Positions 33,978 to 42,940 of a stretch of 42,940 bases of DNA are shown here, piece by piece (positions within the stretch are counted from its first letter, which is position 1; every line of letters begins with the position of its first letter). Both the position numbers and the translations under genes were made by a program. The stretch is from the NCBI GenBank assembly GCA_009773665.1, contig WSYE01000033.1, forward strand, positions 1 through 42,940, in the 5' to 3' direction. This stretch comes from Desulfovibrionaceae bacterium. GTDB lineage: Bacteria; Desulfobacterota; Desulfovibrionia; Desulfovibrionales; Desulfovibrionaceae. The notes beneath the pieces are model-generated. The model was not told the DNA's origin and did no database searches. It saw nothing but the letters and a program-made list of their open reading frames with translations.

Positions 33978-34112
33978 GCGGACGGGGCAATCTCCAGCCC
34001 CCCAGCCCAAGCCCCCCCCCGCGCACATACTGGAAGCCCATTGAGGGTCCAGGGGGATGATCCACTGTTGGCCCCTGGCGGGTGCAGGGCAGTGCCCTGC
34101 TCTCAAAGCAAA

Positions 34113-34142
34113 GCGCCGCTCACCGGGGTTGGCAAGCGGCGC
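34113..34142 (-). terminator. Probable galU terminator
   Basis: GCGCCGCT (34113-34120) pairs with AGCGGCGC (34135-34142). On the minus strand the stem is followed by TTTGCTTTG. It lies about 28 bases after the galU stop. Confidence 0.75.
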
Positions 34143-34169
34143 GCTGAAAAATCTAACGAGCCCGGTGAT

Positions 34170-35036
34170 CTAGACGGGCATGAAATCGCGCAGTTTGGAG
34201 ATCAGCGGATAGCGAAGCTCTTCGTCCTGAAGCGCGAAGTAGATGTTGGCGGCGAGATAGTCCACCCAGTCGCCCGCGTCGAAGCGCTGTCCTCGGATCT
34301 TGACGGCCAGCAGGCGACCGTTCTTGGCCAGGCCCTTGAGCGCGTCGGTGAGCTGGTATTCGCCATCCTTGTTGGGCTTGAGCGCTTCCAGATGCTCGAA
34401 GATGTCCGGGAAGAGCACGTAGCGGCCCACTATGGCCAGCTTGGACGGAGCCTCGCTGGGCTTGGGCTTTTCCACCAGATCGCGCACGCGGTACAGGCCG
34501 GAGGAGAACTCCTCGGCGTCGATGATGCCATAGCTGGAAACCTTGTCAGCGGGCACTTCCATGACCCCGACCACGGGCATGTGTTCGGACTGGGCCACGT
34601 TTATGAGCTGCTTGATGCCTGGCTCCATGCTGAACATCAGGTCGTCGCCCACCATGACCGCGAAGGGCTCGTTCTTGACGACTTCCTTGGCGCAGAGCAC
34701 AGCGTGTCCCAGGCCCAGCTGCTTCTTCTGGCGCACCGTGATGATATTGGCCATCTCGGCGGTCTGGCGCACGGTGTTCAGCAGCTCGGTCTTGCCGGAG
34801 CTCTCCAGAAGAGTCTCCAGCGCCAGGTTGTAGTCGAAATGGTCTTCGATGATGGTCTTGTTGCGGTTGGTGATGAACACCACATCCTTGAGTCCGGCCG
34901 CCTGGGCCTCCTCGACGATGTACTGCACCACCGGTTTCTTGAAGATGGGGAGCATCTCCTTGGGAACGTTCTTGGTGGCCGGAAGCGACCGGGTGCCCCA
35001 GCCAGCAACAGGAACGACGACTTTCGTGATCTCCAT
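34170..35036 (-). CDS. galU: UTP-glucose-1-phosphate uridylyltransferase
   Basis: A 288-residue nucleotidyltransferase making UDP-glucose for surface polysaccharides. The N-terminus is VVVPVAGWGTRSLPATKNVPKEMLPIFKKPVVQYIVEEA, with the usual activator loop. Other family marks are LGLGHAVLCAKEV, MVGDDLMF and the VEKPKPSEAPS segment. The start at 35036 (MEITKVV) has AAGGAG upstream. It has its own spacer on both sides, so it is probably monocistronic. Together with glmM it supplies sugar nucleotides for the envelope, and UDP-glucose is also the cellulose precursor relevant to bcsZ/bcsC. Confidence 0.96.
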   Translation of the reverse strand: MEITKVVVPVAGWGTRSLPATKNVPKEMLPIFKKPVVQYIVEEAQAAGLKDVVFITNRNKTIIEDHFDYNLALETLLESSGKTELLNTVRQTAEMANIITVRQKKQLGLGHAVLCAKEVVKNEPFAVMVGDDLMFSMEPGIKQLINVAQSEHMPVVGVMEVPADKVSSYGIIDAEEFSSGLYRVRDLVEKPKPSEAPSKLAIVGRYVLFPDIFEHLEALKPNKDGEYQLTDALKGLAKNGRLLAVKIRGQRFDAGDWVDYLAANIYFALQDEELRYPLISKLRDFMPV

Positions 35037-35358
35037 GGCCCTTCTCCTTGACGGCGAGGCGCATTCGGGACGCAGCACTCGCAAACTGGCGCTTATCAAA
35101 GCGAAATTGCTGGATTCTCCATTGGTTGGAACAGGAAGTGTCCCTTATCCAACGATCAAGTTTAGGAGAATCGCCTGAAATGTCCAGCGAAAACGGCGAG
35201 CGTCCGGAGGTGTCTGGCAAAAGTCACACCGTGCGAACACAAACTCACATTACGCGGCCCGTGCGTTCAGGCTAAAGCCCGACTCCTTGGCCGAAGCCAT
35301 GTCCCGGCGCAACACCCCCACCGCGCCGCACCATCATTCGCCTGCTCCAGTCAGCGCT
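35037..35358. other. galU upstream region
   Basis: About 320 bases between galU and repeat element C. It must contain the galU promoter, but I see no clear -35/-10 or sigma-54 match and no coding frame with a binding site. Confidence 0.5.
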
Positions 35359-35465
35359 CGTGTGGCATCCTCAAAATAATTACCTGTGAATTTTGAGGAT
35401 AAGAATCTGAAATTATTATTTTTATCCCTGAAATACATATTTATGTTTTCAGGGACGCGACACTA
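35359..35465 (-). repeat. Intergenic hairpin element, copy C
   Basis: 107 bp ending in the glmM TAG stop (CTA at 35463-35465). The core hairpin TCCCTGAAA/TTTCAGGGA (35425-35433 with 35447-35455) surrounds ACATAAATATG on the minus strand. A second perfect 11-bp hairpin, ATCCTCAAAAT/ATTTTGAGGAT (35367-35377 with 35390-35400), lies near the other end. The glmM-side end reads TAGTGTCGCGTCCCTGAAAA, nearly the inverted repeat of the far end of copy B. Confidence 0.75.
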
Positions 35466-36815
35466 GCGCAAATGTTCCTTGAGCGTCCCGGCCAGGGAGT
35501 CGGCCAGAGATTTCACCTGTGTCGAATCGCAGCCTTCCACCATGATGCGGGCCACGGACTCCGTGCCGGAATAGCGCAGGAGCACCCGCCCCTTGCCGCA
35601 CAGGGAGGCCTCGGCGTCCTTGACGGCCTGCACGACCGCCGGGGCCTGCTCGAAGGGGATCTTGCGCTCCACGTGCACGTTCACCAGCACCTGGGGGTAC
35701 GGTTCCAGGAGGTGCGCCAGCTCGGAGAGCGGCTTGCCCCGCTCCAGCATGATGCGGATGAGTTGCAGCGCGGCCAGGGTTCCATCGCCGGTGGTCGCGT
35801 GGTTCTTGAAGATGATGTGCCCGGACTGTTCGCCGCCAAGCACCGCACCCTCGCGCTGCATGGCCTCGAACACGTAGCGGTCGCCGACGTTGGTGCGCAA
35901 GAGCCGCCCGCCGCGCTCGTTCATAAACACTTCCAGGGCCAAGTTGCTCATCACCGTGGACACCAGGAGGTTGCCCGGCAACTCTCCCTTCTCCATCAGG
36001 TCCAGTGCGCAGATGGCCATGATCTGGTCGCCGTCCAGCACGTTGCCCTTCTCGTCCACCACGATCACACGGTCTGCGTCACCGTCCAGGGCGATGCCGA
36101 TGTCCGCGCCGGTCTCGCGCACCATCTGCGCGGTGACGTTGGGATAGAGCGAACCGACCTTGCGGTTGATGTTCTTGCCGTCGGGCTCCACGCCGAGCTT
36201 GATCACCGTGGCTCCGAGTTCCTCGAAGATGAGCGGCGAAACGCGGTAGGCCGCGCCGTTGGCGCAGTCCAGGACGATCTTCAGGCCGTCGAACTTAAGT
36301 TCTGCGGGAATGGTGGACTTGAGGTACACGTTGTAGCGGCCTGGGCTGTCCTGAATCTTGAAAGCACGGCCCACTTCCTCGGGCGCTGGGTATTCCCAGT
36401 CGCAACAGTCGGCCATGACGCGCTGGGCGATGCGGTCCTCGGCCTCGTCGGGCAGCTTGAAGCCGTGGCGGTCGAAAAACTTGATGCCGTTGTCCATGTA
36501 GGGATTGTGCGACGCGGAGATCACCACGCCCACGTCGGCGCGCATGGACCGCGTAAGGAAGGCGATGGCTGGGGTTGGCAGCGGCCCCACCAGGAACACG
36601 TCCATGCCAGAGGCGCAAAAGCCCGAGGCCAGCGCGTACTCGAAAATGTAGCCGGAAAGGCGGGTATCCTTGCCAATGACCACTTTGTGGCGGCCACTGC
36701 CGTTGCGAAAGTGCGCTCCCGCCGCAAGCCCGAGACGCAGGGCCACTTCGGGAGTCATGGGGTGGATGTTCACCTGCCCGCGCAATCCGTCGGTTCCAAA
36801 AAGGCGTTTATTCAT
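35463..36815 (-). CDS. glmM: Phosphoglucosamine mutase
   Basis: A 450-residue enzyme converting glucosamine-6-phosphate to glucosamine-1-phosphate for UDP-GlcNAc synthesis. The N-terminus is [12 protein letters not shown], the phosphoserine loop is [16 protein letters not shown] near residue 100, the Mg loop is DGDADR near 240, the sugar loop is GGEQSGHI near 325 and the phosphate-binding RYSGTES near 415. The start at 36815 has AGGAG 6 bases upstream. It ends the ftsH-folP-cdaA-cdaR-glmM run, the classic c-di-AMP/cell-wall neighbourhood. The stop codon lies in repeat element C. Confidence 0.97.
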   Translation of the reverse strand: MNKRLFGTDGLRGQVNIHPMTPEVALRLGLAAGAHFRNGSGRHKVVIGKDTRLSGYIFEYALASGFCASGMDVFLVGPLPTPAIAFLTRSMRADVGVVISASHNPYMDNGIKFFDRHGFKLPDEAEDRIAQRVMADCCDWEYPAPEEVGRAFKIQDSPGRYNVYLKSTIPAELKFDGLKIVLDCANGAAYRVSPLIFEELGATVIKLGVEPDGKNINRKVGSLYPNVTAQMVRETGADIGIALDGDADRVIVVDEKGNVLDGDQIMAICALDLMEKGELPGNLLVSTVMSNLALEVFMNERGGRLLRTNVGDRYVFEAMQREGAVLGGEQSGHIIFKNHATTGDGTLAALQLIRIMLERGKPLSELAHLLEPYPQVLVNVHVERKIPFEQAPAVVQAVKDAEASLCGKGRVLLRYSGTESVARIMVEGCDSTQVKSLADSLAGTLKEHLR

Positions 36816-36826
36816 CTCGTCTCCTG

Positions 36827-37720
36827 TCATTTGATCAGCACGGCGACTTTCTCGGGCCGGGCCTGGATAAGCTCGCAACCCTGCGGCAGGGTCACGCGGT
36901 ATGTCACTTCATGACGGCCGGGAGCCGCCTTGGAATCAATTTCAACGAAGGCGTCCAGCAGGCCGCGCCAAGCCCCCTCGCGCAAAAGCGACAGCGGAGC
37001 CTTGAAGCGCAGCATCACCACTTCCGGTGAAACGCTCACCCCCGTCCTTTCGTGGGAGACGATACGCACCGGCACGTCCACCGCTACTTCGCGGGTGTTC
37101 AGCTGGTAAGCTACCTGGGCCTTGACCACGCGGGGAGATGCCTCGACCTGATCGGGCGATACCACGTTCGCCAACGTCTCGAACTGACCGGAGCTGTCGT
37201 CGGGAAGCCCCAGGGCCTGTATGGAAACGTCGGTCATCTCCCGGACGAGTGATTCCGGCCCGGAAACTGTAACCTGGGCCGGTTCGAGATGTCCGGAAAG
37301 CTTGTAGTCGCGCTTGAGCCCCTCGCGGAAGATCATGCGCACCGGCACTGTCTTGGATATGCGCTTTTCGACCGCGATTTCAAGCTTGGAGGGGCGGATC
37401 TCGGTCACCTCGAACAGCTTGGAAAGCGGGATGGCGTCCGGCTCGATCACGATGGTGTTCAGGCCCGGAACCAGCTTGCGCGCATCCAGCGTGTAGACCA
37501 GTGCGCCCGGCTCGATCTTCCTGACCAGCCCCTTGGGGCCGTGCACCAGGACATCCAGGTATTCGCGCGGCACGCCCCGCAACACAAGGCCGTCTGCCAG
37601 TCCGGCAGTCTCGATTTTCACCTGGAACCACGTGTCCACACGTTCCCGGCCTATGACCAGATACCATGAAAGAAGCGCAAGCAAAAGGGCCAGCGCCCGG
37701 TAATGCCAGTGAGAGTTCAT
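36827..37720 (-). CDS. cdaR: YbbR-domain regulator of diadenylate cyclase (CdaR)
   Basis: 297 residues: one N-terminal membrane helix ([21 protein letters not shown]) followed by repeated YbbR beta-domains reaching into the periplasm, such as [30 protein letters not shown] and the closing [13 protein letters not shown]. CdaR binds and controls CdaA. The ATG at 37720 overlaps the cdaA stop as ATGA. An in-frame ATG at 37735 has no binding site. glmM starts 11 bases later. Confidence 0.92.
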   Translation of the reverse strand: MNSHWHYRALALLLALLSWYLVIGRERVDTWFQVKIETAGLADGLVLRGVPREYLDVLVHGPKGLVRKIEPGALVYTLDARKLVPGLNTIVIEPDAIPLSKLFEVTEIRPSKLEIAVEKRISKTVPVRMIFREGLKRDYKLSGHLEPAQVTVSGPESLVREMTDVSIQALGLPDDSSGQFETLANVVSPDQVEASPRVVKAQVAYQLNTREVAVDVPVRIVSHERTGVSVSPEVVMLRFKAPLSLLREGAWRGLLDAFVEIDSKAAPGRHEVTYRVTLPQGCELIQARPEKVAVLIK

Positions 37721-38505
37721 GTGCGCCCCACCCATTTGGCCCGCAAGAGGGCCAAAAGTGCCGAATCGTCCAGCGGTTCCGTAAGTTTGCCCGCCGAGGC
37801 GGCACGGATCTCGCCGCGCTCCTCGGAAACGACCAGGGCCAGGGCGTCCGTTTCCTCGGTGACGCCCACCGCAGCGCGATGCCGGGTGCCGAAGGAGGCT
37901 GGCAGGGCCTGATACGAAGCCAGGGGCAGAATGCAGGCTACCGCCATCACCTGGTCACCGCGTGCGATCAGCGCACCGTCGTGCAGGGGGCTTTCCCGGT
38001 TGAAGATGGTCAGCAGCATGTCGGCGGTCAATTTGGTCGTTAGCTCCACGCCGCGCGCGGTCAGGTCGCCAAGCAGGATGCCCCGCTCCAGGACCACCAG
38101 CGCGCCGATGCGGGCATGCGCGAGCGTGCGTAGTGACTCGCAGAGTGCCTGGGCGGTTCCGACGTCGCGGCTGTGGGAGCGGCTGCCGAACCAGCGCAGA
38201 CCCACCTGCGACAATGCCTTGCGGATGTCCGCCTGAAAGAGAATGACAACCACCAGGAAGAACGACCCCAGGAAGTTGGCCAGAAGCCAATGCAGGGTGA
38301 ACAGGCCAAATTCGCCCGAGAGATAATAGGCGAGAAGCACCACCAGGATGCCGTTGATGACCGACACCGCTCGGGTTCCCTGCACCAGCAGGATAACCCG
38401 GTAGAACAGCACGGCCACCAGCGTGATGTCCAAAAGCTCCCGCCAGCCGAGCGGGAGGAACGCTGGGAGGTTGTCCAGGAGGGGACGAAGCGTGTCCATC
38501 AGCAT
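37717..38505 (-). CDS. cdaA: Diadenylate cyclase CdaA
   Basis: A 262-residue membrane enzyme making c-di-AMP from two ATP. Three N-terminal membrane helices (about 15-95) are followed by the DAC domain with the two catalytic motifs intact: DGALI (in SPLHDGALI) and RHRAA (in FGTRHRAA). The start at 38505 (MLMDTLRP) has GGAG 7 bases upstream; a second ATG two codons in is possible. It is co-transcribed with cdaR and glmM, the conserved arrangement linking c-di-AMP to peptidoglycan precursor supply. Confidence 0.95.
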   Translation of the reverse strand: MLMDTLRPLLDNLPAFLPLGWRELLDITLVAVLFYRVILLVQGTRAVSVINGILVVLLAYYLSGEFGLFTLHWLLANFLGSFFLVVVILFQADIRKALSQVGLRWFGSRSHSRDVGTAQALCESLRTLAHARIGALVVLERGILLGDLTARGVELTTKLTADMLLTIFNRESPLHDGALIARGDQVMAVACILPLASYQALPASFGTRHRAAVGVTEETDALALVVSEERGEIRAASAGKLTEPLDDSALLALLRAKWVGRT

Positions 38506-38572
38506 GGTATTCTCCGGGGAAACGGCGAAGAACCGGATCGAACGTCGCACAGGCGGGATGGGGTAGCCAATC

Positions 38573-39457
38573 TCAGCACAGGGCCTCCGCCAAAGTAAGG
38601 GCCTCAACCGCCTGCGCCACCTGATGCACGCGGTGAATCCGCGCCCCGTGGGTGTGGCTCAGGGCCGTGGCCACCTGCGTGGCTGGGCCACGTTTTCCCA
38701 CCTCCTGACCCGTGAGCGCGCCCAGGAAGGATTTGTTGGAAAGTCCCATGAGCACCGGTCTTCCCAGAGAGGAAAAATTTTCAAGTTTACGAATAAGCTG
38801 AAGATTGTGCTCAATGTTCTTGCCGAACCCGATTCCGGGGTCCAGAACAACGCGGTCTTCGGGCAAGCCAGCCCGGACCAGCCGGGCAAGGCTCTTCTCG
38901 AAAAAATCGAGCACGTCTGCCACCACGTCGTCGTAGCGAGGCTCCACCTGCATGGTCTTGGGCGTGCCCTGGGAATGCATGAGCACGTATCCGGGCTTGT
39001 GCTGGACCAGGACGTCCAGAAGCTGGGGCTCGAAGCGGCAGGCCGACACGTCGTTGATAATGAGCGCCCCCGCTTGCAGCGCGCGCAACGCAACCCCGGC
39101 CTTGTAGGTATCCACGGAGACGGCTGCGTCAGGGCGCTCCCGCAGGATGGCCTCAATCACAGGCAGCACGCGGTGCAGCTCTTCGGACTCGGTGACAGGG
39201 TCGGAAAACGGGCGGGTTGATTCGCCGCCCACGTCCACGATGGCCGCGCCTTCGTCCATCTGTTGCAGGGCGTGTTGCAGCGCCTGGGCAGGATCAAAGG
39301 AGAGGCCGCCGTCGGAGAAGGAATCAGGGGTGACGTTGACTATACCCATCACAAGAAAGGGGGCGGGTCCCAAGACCCTCCCCCCTTTTACGGTCCAAGC
39401 AACCCCGTTGGCGGGGCGGATATTGTCTCGTCCGAGGCGTGCGTTTCGTTTCGTCAT
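38573..39457 (-). CDS. folP: Dihydropteroate synthase
   Basis: A 294-residue TIM-barrel enzyme joining p-aminobenzoate to the pterin diphosphate in folate synthesis. Motifs: MGIVNVTPDSFSDGG near 36, DVGGESTRP, SVDTYKAGVA, IINDVSA and VVLDPGIGFGKNIEHN, ending near GARIHRVHQ. The start at 39457 (MTKRNARLG) has no strong binding site, and the frame open upstream is not used. It lies between ftsH and cdaA on the same strand, about 67 bases before the cdaA start. Confidence 0.95.
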   Translation of the reverse strand: MTKRNARLGRDNIRPANGVAWTVKGGRVLGPAPFLVMGIVNVTPDSFSDGGLSFDPAQALQHALQQMDEGAAIVDVGGESTRPFSDPVTESEELHRVLPVIEAILRERPDAAVSVDTYKAGVALRALQAGALIINDVSACRFEPQLLDVLVQHKPGYVLMHSQGTPKTMQVEPRYDDVVADVLDFFEKSLARLVRAGLPEDRVVLDPGIGFGKNIEHNLQLIRKLENFSSLGRPVLMGLSNKSFLGALTGQEVGKRGPATQVATALSHTHGARIHRVHQVAQAVEALTLAEALC

Positions 39458-39554
39458 GTACAAAACGGCCAAAGACCTGTGTTGCGGGTGAAGCCGGACG
39501 CAGTGGCCATGTCTCGTCCCATCGCGCTCACCTGCCGTTCTTTTCCTGCGCCGA

Positions 39555-41552
39555 TCAGGAGGACTTGGGGCCCTCAGCGGGTTTATCGCCCGTGGACTCG
39601 CCCTCTGCATCCTTGCCGGTTTCCTTGGCAGCCTCAGGGGCAGCCTCGGGAGCGGACGCCTGGGACTGCTGGGCCGCTTCGGGAGCGCCAGCCTCGGGCT
39701 TGGGAGCCTCGGCGGCGGAACCCATATCCTTGGGAACGTCCGCCTGGATTTCCACCGGCGGCAGCGTCTCGCCCTTAAGCAGCATGTCGATCTCCGCGCC
39801 GCTTATGGTCTCGCGCTCCAGGAGCGCCTTGGCGATGGCGTGCAGATGCTCAAGGTTGTCGGTGATCAGCTGCTTGGCGCGGGCGTGGCAGCCTTCAACA
39901 ATGGCGCGCACTTCCATGTCAATCTGACGGGAGGTGTCCTCGCTGAAGTTCTTGTGGGCCACCATGTCGCGGCCCAGGAAGATCTCCTCGTCCTTCTCAC
40001 CGTAGGACAGCGGGCCAAGCTTTTCGCTCATGCCCCATTTGCAGACCATCTTGCGGGCCATGCCGGTGGCGCGTTCGATGTCGTTGCCCGCGCCGGTGGT
40101 CAGCTGGTCGAGCACCAGTTCCTCGGCCACGCGTCCGCCCATGAGCATGACGATGGTGTCGGTGAGGAACACCTTGGAATAGGTGTGGCGGTCATCCTCG
40201 GGCAACTGCATGGTCACGCCCAGGGCGCGACCGCGCGGAATGATGGACACCTTGTGCACGGGGTCGGACCCCTTGATGAGCTTGGCCACCAGGGCGTGTC
40301 CGGCCTCGTGGTAGGCGGTGGTGCGCTTCTCCTCGTCCGAGAGGATGAGGCTGCGGCGCTCCTTGCCCATGAGGACCTTGTCCTTGGCCATTTCAAAGTC
40401 GGCCATGAGTAGGCGGTCGCGGTTCAGCTTGGCGGCGGAAAGGGCCGCCTCGTTCACCAGGTTCTCAAGGTCCGCGCCGGAGAAACCGGGCGTGCCCTTG
40501 GCCAGGATGTCGAGATTGACCGAGCCGTCGAGGGGCGTGCGGCGGGTGTGAACTTCCAGGATGCGCTTGCGGCCGCGCACGTCTGGGGCGGGAACCACCA
40601 CCTGGCGGTCGAAACGACCGGGGCGCAGGAGCGCCGGGTCCAGGACGTCCGGGCGGTTGGTGGCCGCGATGAGGATGACGCCTTCGTTGGATTCGAATCC
40701 GTCCATCTCCACCAGAAGCTGGTTCAGGGTCTGTTCGCGCTCGTCGTGTCCGCCGCCCAGGCCCGCGCCGCGCTGACGGCCCACTGCGTCGATTTCGTCG
40801 ATGAAGATGAGGCAAGGGGCGTTCTTTTTTCCCTGGGTGAACAGGTCGCGCACGCGGGCCGCGCCCACGCCCACGAACATCTCCACGAAATCGGAGCCGG
40901 AGATGGAGAAGAAGGGCACGCCAGCCTCACCGGCCACGGCCCGCGCCAGCAGGGTCTTGCCGGTGCCGGGCGAACCGACAAGCAAAACGCCCTTGGGGAT
41001 GCGCCCGCCCAAGCGGGTGAATTTCTTGGGGTCGGACAGGAACTGCACGATCTCGGCCAGTTCCTCCTTGGCTTCGTCGACGCCGGCCACGTCCTGGAAG
41101 GTGACGCGCTGGCTGTCCTGGTTGATGAGGCGCGCGCGGGACCGGCCAAAGCTCATGGCCTTGCCGCCGCCGCCCTGCATCTGACGCATGAAGAAAATCC
41201 ATACGCCGATGAGCAGCAGCATGGGGAACCAGGAAACCAGGACGGAAACGTACCAGGGGGATTCTTCCTCCGGTTCGGCGCGTACCTGGACCTTGTTGTC
41301 GATGAGCGTCTTGACCAGTGTGGGGTCCGACGGCGCATAAGTGGAGAAGCGCTCCTTCTCCGTGGTGAGACCGTCGATGCGGTGTCCCTGAATGCGGACG
41401 GACTCAAGCTGGCCCGAAGTCGCCTTCTTGAGGAAGTCGGAATAAGGGAGCTTGGAAGACTGAACAGGCTGTTGGTTCAGCAGGTTGAACAGGACAATCA
41501 TCACAATGCAGATGACAGCCCAAATGCCCAAATTCTTGGTGAAATTATTCAA
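39555..41552 (-). CDS. ftsH: ATP-dependent zinc metalloprotease FtsH
   Basis: 665 residues from a TTG at 41552, preferred because GGAGG lies 7 bases before it and the protein then begins [13 protein letters not shown] like other FtsH; the ATG at 41636 has no binding site. Two membrane helices (about 7-25 and 105-125) enclose a periplasmic domain. The AAA+ module has Walker A GSPGTGKT, Walker B LIFIDEID and the SRH with RPGRFDR. The protease site is HEAGH. The C-terminal tail is Ala/Pro/Glu-rich. FtsH degrades membrane and unstable regulatory proteins. It heads ftsH-folP-cdaA-cdaR-glmM. Confidence 0.95.
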   Translation of the reverse strand: MNNFTKNLGIWAVICIVMIVLFNLLNQQPVQSSKLPYSDFLKKATSGQLESVRIQGHRIDGLTTEKERFSTYAPSDPTLVKTLIDNKVQVRAEPEEESPWYVSVLVSWFPMLLLIGVWIFFMRQMQGGGGKAMSFGRSRARLINQDSQRVTFQDVAGVDEAKEELAEIVQFLSDPKKFTRLGGRIPKGVLLVGSPGTGKTLLARAVAGEAGVPFFSISGSDFVEMFVGVGAARVRDLFTQGKKNAPCLIFIDEIDAVGRQRGAGLGGGHDEREQTLNQLLVEMDGFESNEGVILIAATNRPDVLDPALLRPGRFDRQVVVPAPDVRGRKRILEVHTRRTPLDGSVNLDILAKGTPGFSGADLENLVNEAALSAAKLNRDRLLMADFEMAKDKVLMGKERRSLILSDEEKRTTAYHEAGHALVAKLIKGSDPVHKVSIIPRGRALGVTMQLPEDDRHTYSKVFLTDTIVMLMGGRVAEELVLDQLTTGAGNDIERATGMARKMVCKWGMSEKLGPLSYGEKDEEIFLGRDMVAHKNFSEDTSRQIDMEVRAIVEGCHARAKQLITDNLEHLHAIAKALLERETISGAEIDMLLKGETLPPVEIQADVPKDMGSAAEAPKPEAGAPEAAQQSQASAPEAAPEAAKETGKDAEGESTGDKPAEGPKSS

Positions 41553-41671
41553 GGCGATTCCTCCGTGGGGGGTTTCCCCCAGCGGTTTAAGTAACACTTC
41601 CAAACCGGGCTGTCCATTCGCCGCAGTTGAATTCATGAGCTGTTAAGGTTACAAGCCCCCTTCACCCGGCT

Positions 41672-41764
41672 GGAAGCGTATCGTCACCGGTGTGGCGCAC
41701 GGTCTTCAAAACCGTTGGGCGGCTCATACCCGCCGGTAGGTTCGACTCCTATACGCTTCCGCCA
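41672..41764 (+). tRNA. selC: tRNA-Sec (UCA anticodon)
   Basis: 93 bases with encoded CCA. The 8-bp acceptor stem is GGAAGCGT/ACGCTTCC, the anticodon stem-loop ACGGT-CTTCAAA-ACCGT carries TCA, and a long variable arm has GGGCGG paired with CCCGCC. The T stem is 5 bp with loop TTCGACT. The 8+5 acceptor/T arrangement and UCA anticodon identify selenocysteine tRNA. The genome should therefore encode selenoproteins such as formate dehydrogenase or hydrogenase. It ends directly against the argH stop codon. Confidence 0.96.
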
Positions 41765-42940
41765 TCACAGCCCAGCAAGCCAGCTCCCAAGCGTTTCGAT
41801 CTGCTCCTTCACCCGTTCGGGCGACGTGCCGCCGGACGTATTGCGCCGCCGCATGGCCGCCTCATACGTCAATATCTCGGCCACGTCCGGGCCTATCTGG
41901 GCGCAGAGCCCCTGCAATTCAGCCAAGGTCAGGTCCTCAAGTCCCCTGCCCGACTTTTCGGCCAGGGCCACCGCCGAACCGGCCACGTGGTGCGCCTCCC
42001 GGAAGGGCACTCCCTTGGCAGCCAGATAGTCCGCCAGCTCCGTGGCGTTCAAAAAGCCCAGCTTCAACGCCTGGCGCATGCGCTCCGGCCTGAAGCCCAT
42101 CATCTTCATCATCTCGGCCATGATGGCCAAAGAGTCGCTGACCGTCCTGTCTGCGTCAAAAAACGGCTCTTTGTCTTCCTGCATGTCCCGGTTGTAGGCC
42201 AGGGGCAACCCCTTCATAATGGTCATCAGCGTGAAAAGCGCTCCGTACACCCTGCCCGTCTTGCCGCGCATGAGCTCGGCCACGTCCGGATTTTTCTTCT
42301 GGGGCATGATGGAACTGCCCGTGGCGTAGGCATCCGGCAGGGCCACGTAGCCGAAATTGGGGTTGGCCCAGATGATGAGCTCCTCGCACAGGCGCGACAA
42401 GTGCATCATCACCGTGGTGCCCACGAACAGCGCCTCAAGGGCGAAGTCCCGGTCGGACACGGCGTCCAGGCTGTTGCCGAACGTGCCAAAAAGCCCCAGC
42501 TCGTCGGCCACGGCCTTGGGGTCCAGGGGGAAGGTCGTCCCGGCCAGAGCCGCAGCGCCCAGCGGCGACACTGCCGAGCGCTTCAGCGCGTCCTGGCAGC
42601 GTTCATGGTCGCGCTTGAACATCCAAGCGTAGGCCAGCAGGTGGTGCCCCAGGCTCACGGGCTGGGCGGGCTGCATGTGGGTGTAGCCCGGCAGGATGGT
42701 CTCCACGTGATCTTCAGCGCGGTCGGCCAGCACCTTCACCAATGCGGCCAGCAGCTCGCTCCAGACCTCCAGCCTTGCGCTCACGAACAGGCGGAAATCC
42801 AGGCAGACCTGATCATTGCGGGAGCGCCCGGTGTGCAGTTTGCGCCCGGCGTCGCCAATCATCTCGGTCAGGCGCGCTTCGATGTTCATGTGCACGTCTT
42901 CCAGCTCGTCCTTCCAGACGAACCGGCCTTCGTGGATGTC
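41765..42940 (-). CDS. argH: Argininosuccinate lyase, 5' end beyond the window
   Basis: 391 codons plus stop are visible, reading from the window edge as [24 protein letters not shown]; the first part (about 65-75 residues) is missing. ArgH cleaves argininosuccinate to arginine and fumarate. Family marks are [24 protein letters not shown], and the signature [12 protein letters not shown] with the catalytic-loop Ser. The C-terminus is complete. Its TGA (41765-41767) directly follows the CCA end of the convergent selC gene, with no spacer. It is not known from this window whether argG lies upstream. Confidence 0.96.
   Translation of the reverse strand, partial: DIHEGRFVWKDELEDVHMNIEARLTEMIGDAGRKLHTGRSRNDQVCLDFRLFVSARLEVWSELLAALVKVLADRAEDHVETILPGYTHMQPAQPVSLGHHLLAYAWMFKRDHERCQDALKRSAVSPLGAAALAGTTFPLDPKAVADELGLFGTFGNSLDAVSDRDFALEALFVGTTVMMHLSRLCEELIIWANPNFGYVALPDAYATGSSIMPQKKNPDVAELMRGKTGRVYGALFTLMTIMKGLPLAYNRDMQEDKEPFFDADRTVSDSLAIMAEMMKMMGFRPERMRQALKLGFLNATELADYLAAKGVPFREAHHVAGSAVALAEKSGRGLEDLTLAELQGLCAQIGPDVAEILTYEAAMRRRNTSGGTSPERVKEQIETLGSWLAGL

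Larger units (their letters stand above)
33746..34169. other. galU-priA spacer packed with inverted repeats
   Basis: 424 bases without a gene. In order: a 10-bp CCAGAGAGGA/TCCTCTCTGG hairpin (33791-33829) between GCCTCCGGCGG and CTCTCCTTCAAAAACTTTT; the nested palindrome at 33920; CCAGGGG/CCCCTGG (34049-34078); GCAGGGC/GCCCTGC (34084-34100); and the galU terminator at 34113. A run of nine C lies at about 34012-34020. Several phrases are of the dispersed Desulfovibrio kind. Confidence 0.75.

Overview
This 42.9 kb window is ordinary chromosome from a GC-rich, anaerobic, sulfate-reducer-like deltaproteobacterium, most likely Desulfovibrio sensu lato (inference). Three things point there: an adh-hdrC-hdrB-hdrA-flxD cluster, a regulator that fuses a tyrosine-recombinase fold to TOBE domains (TunR-like), and a tRNA-Sec gene. 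Most genes lie on the minus strand in short operons with ATGA-type overlaps. There is no phage, CRISPR array or complete insertion sequence.

Layout. 1-4740: ethanol/electron-bifurcation cluster read leftwards (adh, hdrC, hdrB, hdrA, first 16 codons of flxD), behind a well-matched sigma-54 promoter. 5065-6243: TunR-like regulator. 6396-7475: small membrane protein facing a secreted rhodanese. 7656-11521: bcsZ-bcsC, the periplasmic and outer-membrane part of a cellulose/EPS export system with no synthase beside it. 11952-13283: amphi-Trp protein, hemerythrin and a small secreted protein. 13371-18213: yggT, divIVA-like, yggU, ydcH-like, ilvB, ilvN, ilvC. 18334-20227: HAD phosphatase plus two unrecognised genes. 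20303-24645: tatA facing pgsA, a damaged amidase gene, then rsfS-gpmI-zinc ribbon. 24805-26550: phenylacetate-CoA ligase with a tandem ACT protein. 27088-30844: small secreted proteins, an HPPD-like protein and a TPR membrane protein with near-identical 141-bp repeats. 30888-36815: membrane protein, priA, galU, glmM. 36827-41552: cdaR, cdaA, folP, ftsH. 41672-42940: selC abutting the 3' end of argH.

How the genes work together. Adh oxidises ethanol to give NADH, which Flx-Hdr can couple to ferredoxin and a disulfide-type acceptor. IlvBNC makes branched-chain precursors. FtsH-FolP-CdaA-CdaR-GlmM is the usual c-di-AMP/cell-wall neighbourhood, and with GalU, PgsA, YggT and the DivIVA-like protein it makes the window rich in envelope functions.

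The most novel item is a family of about 105-109 bp intergenic elements: four clear copies at 12276, 17270, 22349 and 35359, and one doubtful copy near 26911. Three end exactly in a TAG stop codon and the fourth ends 12 bp short of one. All four have related ends and a hairpin with a conserved loop and compensated arms. Also notable are the candidate activator repeats upstream of adh, the frameshifted/deleted amidase, and the orphan bcsZ-bcsC pair.
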